This document shows positions 56,949 through 64,000 of a stretch of 64,000 bases of DNA, in pieces. The position numbers were made by a program, and so were the translations under genes. This DNA comes from Undaria pinnatifida (lineage: Eukaryota; Sar; Phaeophyceae; Laminariales; Alariaceae), in the NCBI GenBank assembly GCA_012845835.1, contig JABAKD010000001.1:5214976-5278975 (forward strand), written 5' to 3'. Position 1 is the stretch's first letter, and the number at the start of each line of letters is the position of its first letter. Below the pieces are notes generated by a model. It worked only from the letters and a program-made list of their open reading frames with translations, did no database searches and had not been told where the DNA came from.

Positions 56949-57771
56949 AAAGAGTAGTAAAGGCGTTCACCCAGTCTTCCCATGATACTGGTGTTTTTGC
57001 GGTCATATCCGATCCGTTGGCGCGGAGCGTTGCTAGTTGTGCTTCGGTTCTCCATTCAAGACTGTTGGATAGCAACTGTTGCAAACTGTCTGCTGCTGCG
57101 TCACGTACTAACAGAGGTAGGTACTTGATTGCGCGCTGTGTTACTACTGCTTCAGAAGATGCATCTGTGGAGTTGAGCGTTTCTACTACATCTTCTGTCT
57201 GAGCTCCAGTCAAAATGAGATCTTTTGGAAGATCGGACTGTTTCATCACAAAATGTACCGGATTTCTCGATACGGGTACAGCAGTAGAATTCTCAGCAGT
57301 TGTGGGAGGTACAGCAGTAGAAGGTTCAGCAGTTGCACGGGATACTTGAGGTTGAGCTCCACTTGTCGTGTAGTTCGAACTGCCAGGGTTCATACTAGCG
57401 TTGGTGGTTCGTTCATGTGGAGTAGGAGTGGAGCGGTTGCGTGCGGGTGGTCTGCGTTCGTCTCTCGACATGCTAAAATCTTCAGCCAAGTTTCGTGCAT
57501 TATCGTATCTACTGGTGGTGTCTTGCTCGTGCTGGCTTGAATTTTGATAAAAAATTAGCAAGTTTTCAGCATTCATGCGAGCAGCAGCAGGGGCAGAAGA
57601 GAACGAGTGTTCAACAGAGGCTGGTTGATTATTAACAGAGGACGGATGATCGATAGCGGAGGCAGCAGCTGTTGACTGAGTGAAGGGTTGAGCTGAGACT
57701 GATAGGTCTGAGTGCCTTGGTGGGTGGTCTACTGCTGTTGAGGAATCAGTATTGACCTCGTCATCATACAA
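56845..57771 (-). CDS. Gypsy Gag, main frame
   Basis: A 308-residue frame. The first 150 residues are Ser/Thr/Ala/Pro-rich and disordered. Then RNPVHFVMKQSDLPKDLILT and VSWEDWVNAFTTLFAPANRM form the start of the capsid domain (W..W...F...F.P). It follows the N-terminal Gag frame at 57876-58265 after a short gap with a stop. Confidence 0.65.
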   Translation of the reverse strand: MYDDEVNTDSSTAVDHPPRHSDLSVSAQPFTQSTAAASAIDHPSSVNNQPASVEHSFSSAPAAARMNAENLLIFYQNSSQHEQDTTSRYDNARNLAEDFSMSRDERRPPARNRSTPTPHERTTNASMNPGSSNYTTSGAQPQVSRATAEPSTAVPPTTAENSTAVPVSRNPVHFVMKQSDLPKDLILTGAQTEDVVETLNSTDASSEAVVTQRAIKYLPLLVRDAAADSLQQLLSNSLEWRTEAQLATLRANGSDMTAKTPVSWEDWVNAFTTLFAPANRMYVPFSPRTCDVETRREAIGRHLRSQSE

Positions 57772-57875
57772 TACCGAAAATCACTCACTTGTTCGAACCT
57801 GTCTTGCTCGTGATGAGTTTCAGGCATGACAAGTTGTAGTAACCAAGCCGGTGGGTCTTCCTTCCGCTCCAAGCA

Positions 57876-58265
57876 TCACTCGAGCTGCGCGTATGCCCAG
57901 CGCAGCTTCTCGTCAGAGAAGTAAGTGGAGGTGTGGGATGACTCCGACGTCTGGGAGTTGGTGTCATCCATAGGAGAAGCAGCAGCAGCACCAACAGCAG
58001 CAGCATTAGTTGCAGCGATGATATCTTCCGCGATTGAGGATTCTCCAACCTGATCGAGAGTTGCCTCATGCTCCGGTTCGAGAGTCTCCTCCTCGCTAGC
58101 CGTGGATTCCTTCCGTTCGGCCCTGCTGTCGGGATTCGGCGTTGGGCGTCTCGGCGGTGGCTGGGTCGCCGGTGTACCTTTCGATTCTGCTTGCTGTTTC
58201 CTCTTCTCCTTCTTCTTGACGCTGCGTTTCTGCGACGCAGTCATGCTGAACTCTTCCGAGTCCAT
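57876..58265 (-). CDS. Gypsy Gag N-terminal frame
   Basis: 129 residues starting MDSEEFSMTASQKRSVKKKE: a Lys-rich start, then Pro- and Glu-rich and Ala-rich stretches (AATNAAAVGAAAASP), ending LRWAYAQLE-stop. The first ATG downstream of the primer-binding site makes it the likely Gag start. No capsid fold in this part. Confidence 0.6.
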   Translation of the reverse strand: MDSEEFSMTASQKRSVKKKEKRKQQAESKGTPATQPPPRRPTPNPDSRAERKESTASEEETLEPEHEATLDQVGESSIAEDIIAATNAAAVGAAAASPMDDTNSQTSESSHTSTYFSDEKLRWAYAQLE

Positions 58266-58369
58266 GACCCCGCTCTCTCTCTATCCCTCTCTCTCTTCCT
58301 CAAAAAAATGAAAAAGAAAAGAAACTCGCTTTCAGTGGAGTGTGAGCTGCTTCAGCGTGAGTTCGAATC

Positions 58370-58390
58370 AATCAGTCTAGGGCGCCAATA
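58370..58390 (-). promoter_or_regulatory. Primer-binding site of the gypsy element
   Basis: Minus strand, just inside the 5' LTR: TA-TTGGCGCCCTAGACTGAT. TTGGCGCC is the classic gypsy primer-binding sequence. Confidence 0.75.
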
Positions 58391-58715
58391 TGGAGGCTAC
58401 TGCTATCGTAGAGTCCCAAGAGTCCCAAGTGATGTGGTAGCTTTGACCCGCTACCGATGGCTGCACTTTTCCTTCTTATATTCAGGGCAAGGAGAGAGCC
58501 CTCCACGTTGGGTTACCAGCGTGGAGAAGAAATAGATCGAGTGAGGTTCGGGCAGGCAAACAAGGCCCGGCTCGACTTCAAGGGGGTTCGGTTATTATGC
58601 CGAGATCTCCCGTTCTCGGAAAGATACTCAGATGTGATAACACTGCTGGTGTATCTTCCATGGGTACATTTGCAACGACCATTCTACGAACTTTCCCCAA
58701 AACCTGTCCTCCACA
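58391..58715 (-). repeat. 5' LTR of the 52.9-kb gypsy element
   Basis: Plus strand TGGAGGCTACTG to CCTCCACA, matching 52906-53233 with a handful of substitutions and a small indel at GATAATCACACTTC/GATAACACTGC. Followed by GTCGTA, the target duplicate. Confidence 0.92.
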
Positions 58716-58797
58716 GTCGTATGAAAAAAAAAATATCATCATGAAAAAGTTGTATATATTTGTAAAAACATAGTACTGGTAGATACACGACTGCTGC

Positions 58798-58877
58798 TGT
58801 GACATATCGTGGTCTAGTACATAGACTGTCCGCTTACTCCTGGTGGCCTTCGCTGGTTCGAATCCGAGTGTCATCGA
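58798..58877 (+). repeat. tRNA-derived SINE-like unit, copy 6
   Basis: TGTGACATATCGTGGTCTAG, ACTGTCCGCTTAC, then GGTTCGAATCCGAGTGTCAT. The acceptor-like ends TGTGACA and TGTCATC can pair in six positions, the best such match in the family. Confidence 0.82.
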
Positions 58878-58935
58878 AAAACAATTGATCCCTCATGAAA
58901 CATCGATATTTATTTGTCAAAAAAAAAAAGATAAC

Positions 58936-59013
58936 AATGTGACTTTGTGGTCTAGTAGATAGACTGTCCGCTTCGAAGCCTGGTTTTCGTTGGTTGAAGT
59001 CAGGTGTCATCGG
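58936..59013 (+). repeat. tRNA-derived SINE-like unit, copy 7
   Basis: TGTGGTCTAGTAGATAGACT, GTCCGCTTCGAAGCCTGG, then GGTTGAAGTCAGGTGTCATC. The T loop is altered. Confidence 0.8.
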
Positions 59014-59216
59014 GGGGAAAAAATATCCTCTTAAAAAAGTCGATATATTTTTTATACTTCGAAGTATAAAAATTGAAAAAGTCAGCTGTGAAAACGACCG
59101 ATTGAATGGTTGAAACTCAACTTTGCAAGCTGCGTGGTACATCTATTTTCCGTAATATACCTGAGTAATTGCACAACATGAAAAAATAGTACTGATAGAT
59201 ACCACTGCTAGCTGCT

Positions 59217-59294
59217 GCTGTGACCTTGTGGTCTAGTAGATAGACTGTCCGTTTATAATCCTGACCTTCGCTGGTTCGAATCCGGGTGTCATCG
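59217..59294 (+). repeat. tRNA-derived SINE-like unit, copy 8
   Basis: CTTGTGGTCTAGTAGATAGA, CTGTCCGTTTATAATCC, then GGTTCGAATCCGGGTGTCAT; preceded by the shared head GTACTGATAGATACCACTGC and followed by A9 and ATGATCCTCATG. Confidence 0.82.
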
Positions 59295-59367
59295 GAAAAA
59301 AAAATGATCCTCATGAAAAAACGAAGTACTTATTTGTAAATTTTAGTTGTAAAATTAAATAGATACC

Positions 59368-59446
59368 AATGTGACATTGAGGTCTAGTAGATAGATTGTC
59401 CGCTTATAAGCTAGGTCTTCGATGGTTCGAATCTGGGTGTCATCGG
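59368..59446 (+). repeat. tRNA-derived SINE-like unit, copy 9
   Basis: TTGAGGTCTAGTAGATAGAT, TGTCCGCTTATAAGC, then GGTTCGAATCTGGGTGTCAT. The spacing to copy 8 is about 150 bp, giving a loose tandem array. Confidence 0.82.
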
Positions 59447-59459
59447 GAAAAAAAAGAAA

Positions 59460-59820
59460 AGTAATCTGCATGAAAAATCTATATGTACATGTATAATTGT
59501 GATTTTTTTTTTCCTTCGAGCACATCTCTTCGTGTTCGCACCTTTGTCCCAAATGTCGGGTGGGGTGGGCACAATTCGACCGTCGGGCTCACGTTGCTGG
59601 AGGTTCGGGCGCGATCCGTGCAGTGTGTCACGCGTGGCCTTTTAAACCTTTGGCCTTGGGCACACTTAATTAAGGCGAATCCCCGGGTTTCCGCAACATC
59701 CCCGGGGATTGGGTTTCTGCATCCCTTATCCCCGCGTACGCACGTAAAATTTGGATGCAAACCCGGCTTTTCTGCTCTCGCAGAGGGTACACGTTTCTTT
59801 CCCTCTTTTTGCACAGAGCA
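59460..59820. other. No gene recognised
   Basis: Both strands have open frames of about 110-125 codons. The minus-strand peptide (PGDVAETRGFALIKCAQGQR) reads protein-like but matches nothing I know. It is bounded on the right by the start of a 574-bp tandem duplication. Confidence 0.4.
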
Positions 59821-60965
59821 CCACGCTACGATCCTGCCGCCCAGCAGCAGTCCAGCCCCCTAGCAGCAGCAGCCTGCAACTCTATGCGCGTGTGTGGCTG
59901 CTGTTGTAGTAGCTGATTCTTTGATCGGAGCGTGGCATTTGCCACCCCATCATACCCCATCTTTCTGATGTGCTGCCGCTTCGGACGCATCTCAATTGCA
60001 TGTCCATAGATCGCGCCAATTTCGTCGGTAATATAGGAGCCTTTTTTATCGTAATTTATATACCAACCCATCCTTACATTTACGTCCAAAGAGGAAGTAT
60101 TTTTCCGTACTGCATACCAAAGGGGTACTGTTTTGTGTCGGAGATTTTGCTCACGCCACAGATGACAGGTACCAAACATGAGGACGGCACAACGCTACGT
60201 GTACAACCCTGCCGCACAGCAGCAGTAGTGGGATACATTATGTACATGCGCGTGGCGAGTCCTCGCTATGCTGAGGCGAGTTGCTTTCGTCTCCGCGAGG
60301 GGACGATTTCGAATCGGACGACGATCAAAACAATCCAGCGTAATTTTGCTTGACTATAAAAAGCAAACAGCAGCGGATATAGGCGCTGATGGCACCACGC
60401 TACGGTCCTGCCGCCCAGCAGCGGTCCAGCCTCCTAGCATCAGCAGCCTGCAACTCTATGCGCGTGTGGCTGCTGTTGTTGTAGAAGCTGATTCTTTGAT
60501 CGGAGCGTGCCATTTGTCACCCAACCATACCCCATATTTCCGCTGTGCTGCCACTTCGTGCGCATCTCCATTGCATGTCCATAGATCGCGCCAATTTGGA
60601 CGGTAATATAGTAAACTTTTTAATCGTAATTTATATACCAACCTATCCTTACATTTACGTCCAAATAGACAAATGTGTTTTTACGTCCATAACAGAGGGG
60701 TAATCATGTTATGGGTCGGAGATTTTTCTCACACCACAGATGACAGGGACCAGACAACATGAGGACGGCATAACGCTACGTGTACAACCTTGCCGCACAC
60801 CAGCAGTAGTAGGATACATCATGTATGTGCGCGTGGCGAGTCCTCGCTACAAGTATGCTGAGGCGAGTTGCTTTCGTCTCCACGAGGGAACGATTTTGAA
60901 GCGAACGACGATCTAAAAAATCCAGCGTAATTTTCTTGAATTTAAAAAGCAAACAGCAGTGGATA
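59821..60965. repeat. Tandem duplication, 574-bp unit, two copies
   Basis: 59821-60394 and 60395-60965. Landmarks in both: CCACGCTACG, GCAGCCTGCAACTCTATGCG, GATTCTTTGATCGGAGCGTG, CCATAGATCGCGCCAATTT, TTTATATACCAACC and GGCGAGTTGCTTTCGTCTCC. Identity is about 88-90%. No known domain in the frames. Confidence 0.93.
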
Positions 60966-61638
60966 TTTATAGGCGCTGATGCTCCATGAGAAAGAGCTTC
61001 TCTGTCTCAGCGACAATATAGGCCCTACAGTTCCTCATTCCGCGCGCTCTCTGCGACGAACTGGCGGTGAAGGGAGATGATTGCCCATCCTGGCGTGTAT
61101 CACTCGTCGTTAAGTTCAATATCTGGCTCAACAAGACACGAGGAGTACCTATTATTCTGAAATTGCTGATTTCCATACGAAACAACAGGAAACAAAGAAA
61201 AAAAAATCAAAACCACGATAGAAAGACGGTGCACGAAACAACTAACTGCTGATTTGTTTTTTTGCCGGTTAAAAATCCACCTGTTCGTCCTTTTATTTTT
61301 ACCACGCAAATTTTACTGCATAAGAGTCGCCCGTATAAAAAGTCCCCATGGTACGAGTACTGGCGCTGGACACGTACGTACTGATGGGATTACCACTTAT
61401 TTTTTTCGGTTCTCCACCACGACGGCGAGAGAGCGAACCGTACCCGGGAGGGCGCCTCCCCACACTCCGCTTCTCGAGCTGCGGACAAGAACATAGTTTT
61501 CACTACCACCAGGTACATCTTATTTGCCCACAGACAGTCAGATGTTGGATGTTTGGGTTTCGTTCTTGCGCCACTCCCTTAGGCACTTCCCGGAGGGGAA
61601 CCTTGTATATTCTATATCTATTTGTAACAAAAAAGATT
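60966..61638. other. No gene recognised
   Basis: Open frames on both strands are short and unlike known families. Begins directly after the 574-bp duplication. Confidence 0.4.
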
Positions 61639-61765
61639 AGTTGGAGCAAGAAATCAAAGAAAAGCTGGACCGTTCCGCAAGTAATAAGCTGGACCGTCCG
61701 ACCTCGGAGATGCCAGGGAAGCACCAACCGAGCGCTTTCAGCACAAATATATTTGTAAGTAAGTC
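61639..61765. repeat. Single copy of the foldback module
   Basis: Shares GGACCGTTCCGCAAGTAATA, CCGACCTCGGAGATGCCAGG and CCAACCGAGCGCTTTCAGCA with 50737-51060. Only one orientation is present here. Confidence 0.88.
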
Positions 61766-61767
61766 TA

Positions 61768-61850
61768 TTACAAGTACCAACAACGCAGCTTGCAAAGATG
61801 AGTATTGGCCTGAAATTCGTCGAACTCACGGCTGACGTCCTTAAAACATT
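61768..61850. repeat. Dispersed repeat R, copy 3 (right end)
   Basis: ACAAGTACCAACAACGCAGC, CTTGCAAAGATGAGT and CTGAAATTCGTCGAACTCAC match 27527-27605 closely. The left two-thirds of the repeat is missing. Confidence 0.85.
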
Positions 61851-62430
61851 TTTTATGAAACTGGTGATGTATCATCCTCTGTACGTAAGTACTAAAAGAA
61901 CAAAATAATAACGGCAGTACGGCAGTGCAGCAGTACGTACGGTAGTGAAGGCATCATCCCCTGTATGTAAGTACTACAAAAACAAAATGATAACAGGGCA
62001 GCAGTACGGCAGTGCAGCAGTACGTACGGTAGTAAATGTATCAACCCCTGTATGTAAGTACTACAAAAACAAAATGATAACAGGGCAGCAGTACGGCAGT
62101 GCAGCAGTACGTACGGTAGAAAAGGACAGAGGAGTGCAGCAGTGGGGGCGGTGGTACTCCCAAGCACCAGCGGGAGGCCGGTACTATTATAGAAACGAAA
62201 GAAAAGGTTAATCTCCCACAGAACGAAAAAAGACTCCCACGTACGGAACGGCCCATCCACCCACCACGAACGACAAAGTGCACCCTCCACCCACCCACCG
62301 ACCAAACCTTCAAGTATGCCTGTTGCCGGCCGGTAAGGCGGAGAAATAAAGCTTGGTGCTGAATCATCCTCTGTATTAACTAACTAAAATAACAAAATAA
62401 TAACAGGGCAGTGCGGCAGTGCAGCAGTGC
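61851..62430. repeat. CAGCAGTACGTACGGTAG field, second location
   Basis: Three near-identical units of about 80 bp, each with CAAAATRATAACRGGGCAGC, AGTGCAGCAGTACGTACGGT and CATC/CCTGTATGTAAGTACT, then a GACTCCCACGTACGGAACGG module as at 34.8-35.6 kb. The long minus-strand frames are repeat artefacts. Confidence 0.85.
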
Positions 62431-62439
62431 GTATTCTTA

Positions 62440-63775
62440 ATGATCATAACCTATTGAACTTTAGGTGGCATGTGGCGTGTATGAGCTCTTAGCTGGTGTA
62501 CGATCGTAGGCTCGCTTTCGGATGACCCGACGAAGACACAGCCTATATATATGATTTGAGGCAAACGAAGGCCACGGATAGGTGAGCCTGTAGGAGCAGA
62601 GAGCTCCAGCAGAGAAAATATTGTTCGGCGACCCCAGGCCGATATATATGTTGATTGATGATTAACTTGCTCAGCAGATGAGAGCTGATGGTGAGCAAAA
62701 AGGAGTGAGCATGTAGGGGCGGTGCGTGTGCGCGCTCACAGCTCAAAACAAATCAAGAGGAAGACCCCCTTGTCCAAATCCCGGACCCTTGTTTTACAGC
62801 AACAATTATTATCCTACAGGGTACGTACATGACCCTCAACAACTACAGTAAATTAAACAGTATGCTACCGGTTTCCGGAGGGATACTGAATGGATATCCT
62901 TCTTCATGTCTACCAGTACGTACGTACTACAAACGTACTACAACACACACCTGTACTCGGTACTTGGTAACATATACCAGACATGATAAGAGCTTAAAAA
63001 CTGCTGTGTATCATATCTCTACGATATCCTCTTGCTATGTTATGCTACTCTTTAGTGGAGACTACTCGCTATATGTACGAGTATAAGACAGGTTCTTCCT
63101 GTTGCTAAAACAATACTCAAACCACAAGGTATTCCATCAGACATGAGCACTACCTGACCAAAATACTGTCTGCTGGTACAAACATGTGCAACGTATACCA
63201 GATGATCTGTGTTATCTACTAACAAAAATGATGGCTACTGATACGTACCAATCGCTCTCAGCGTGTACCAGTACGTACTACATGTACCAGGTATCTGGAT
63301 ATGATCAGCCTGTAAACTGCTGTGTATAATGTATCTAAGATATTGCTGCTGAGACTTGTGCTTGCTACGTACTGCATCCATAAACGACAACTACCATACT
63401 GAAAACTGTCTATCGTACTAGCAACGTGCAATGTACACCAGATGACTGTAAGTGTTATTAAGTAACGACATGATGGTTACTGAACAAGTATCATCTCTAA
63501 CACCTCCTCCCGTTAGGCTAACACTTTCTCACTCTGCGTTACATGCTAAAAACTCCATAACGTAAATATATGCAGCAACAATGATAAATGCTGGGGAAAA
63601 CTTTTGCGTAGAGCAAACTCATTTTGCTAAAATACCCAAGGGGTGAACACAAAATAAGCGGGCACGAAAAATCCTGCTCTGACACTATACGTGCTTCTGC
63701 ATGTTATGAAAGTTACACTTACTATTACTAGCTCAAAAAACTAGAATTATCAGACGTGAACTATATTCCGGTCGG
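62440..63775. repeat. Long dispersed repeat L, copy 2
   Basis: Partner of 40785-41992 (see there), same direction. Near its right end a 40-bp piece (ATCAGACGTGAACTATATTC) is itself duplicated at about 63750 and 63788. Confidence 0.85.
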
Positions 63776-63882
63776 TTAATCATAGTATTGTGAATCATCA
63801 GACGTGAACTATATTCCGGTCGGTTAATCATAAACAATACTATTCGCATGAACATATATAAAATAATTCCTTGAATATCGAG

Positions 63883-64000
63883 TCATTCCTTGGTGTCATG
63901 GACTTTGGTCAGGAGTTTTTTGTCTCGGCCTAAGTATGCGATTCGCGGAACTGGAATTCTCGGTCGAATATGGCTTGGTTCGAGCGCCGCCTTCGGGGGG
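63883..64000 (-). CDS. Possible end of a minus-strand reading frame (cut by window edge)
   Basis: From the window edge the minus strand is open and protein-like (RIPVPRIAYLGRDKKLLTKV) until a stop at 63883-63885. Only about 38 codons are visible and no family can be named. Confidence 0.2.
   Translation of the reverse strand, partial: PPKAALEPSHIRPRIPVPRIAYLGRDKKLLTKVHDTKE

Larger units (their letters stand above)
52906..58715 (-). mobile_element. Chromodomain-type Ty3/gypsy retrotransposon with both LTRs
   Basis: LTRs of 328 and 325 bp flank a 5.2-kb minus-strand internal region: primer-binding site, Gag (58265 to about 56640), RT end and RNase H, integrase and a C-terminal chromodomain (54237). 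GTCGTA is present on both sides of the element, and the flanks join into one SINE-like unit. The LTRs are about 97% alike, so insertion was fairly recent, yet the coding part has a large deletion (end of Gag, protease and RT palm), frameshifts and a lost integrase Glu. It probably moved with help from a complete relative. Confidence 0.93.

Noticed and set aside
51136-59446. Functional tRNA genes at the GGTTCGAATCC sites
   Set aside because: A and B boxes are present but the anticodon stem does not form and the 5' spacing is too long; repeat copies with a common tail fit better.

Overview
The window is nuclear DNA from a eukaryote with long introns and a heavy load of transposable elements. 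The best clue to the lineage is a patch at about 26.45-28.33 kb holding fragments of plastid genes (sufB, clpC, rpoC2 and the plastid-type 23S rRNA gene). sufB and clpC are plastid-encoded in red-lineage plastids but not in green plants. The source is therefore probably an alga with a red-derived plastid, for example a brown alga or another ochrophyte. This is inference; nothing here fixes the species.

Layout. 0.6-4.87 kb: a decayed Ty3/gypsy retrotransposon on the minus strand. 5.98-30.46 kb: one large host gene on the plus strand, rebuilt here from 19 short exons whose splice phases agree at 17 of 18 junctions. It encodes an acidic N-terminus, a long coiled-coil region and a C-terminal leucine-rich-repeat block. 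Its introns hold an internally deleted gypsy element with LTRs and a 4-bp target duplication (10.68-14.28 kb), a MITE-like inverted repeat (18.7 kb), the plastid mosaic and several minisatellites. The gene also carries three tandem exon duplications. 31.4-32.2 kb: a 393-bp tandem duplication. 34.5-35.8 kb: a CAGCAG/TACGTAC-rich repeat field. 36.2-38.5 kb, minus strand: a two-exon OTU-type cysteine protease with an N-terminal membrane anchor, next to the C-terminal part of a PIF1-type helicase. 37.7-40.5 kb: tandem repeats and duplicated GC-rich modules. 42.6-45.6 kb: a decayed copia-type gag-protease region on the minus strand.

The right third is a nest of repeats. A tRNA-derived, SINE-like family occurs in at least nine copies between 51.1 and 59.5 kb. 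One copy was split by a nearly complete chromodomain-bearing gypsy element (52.91-58.72 kb), whose LTRs differ at only a few sites. A 371-bp miniature LTR element (51.77-52.14 kb, target duplication CGGG) sits in another local repeat, and paralogous empty sites in the same window confirm the insertion. A 574-bp tandem duplication follows at 59.8-60.97 kb. A long dispersed repeat (40.8-42.0 and 62.4-63.8 kb) brackets this region.

No prokaryotic operons, CRISPR arrays or intact canonical tRNA/rRNA genes were seen. The host gene and the OTU gene are the only loci that look like intact cellular-type coding units. Most other coding signal is decayed retroelement.
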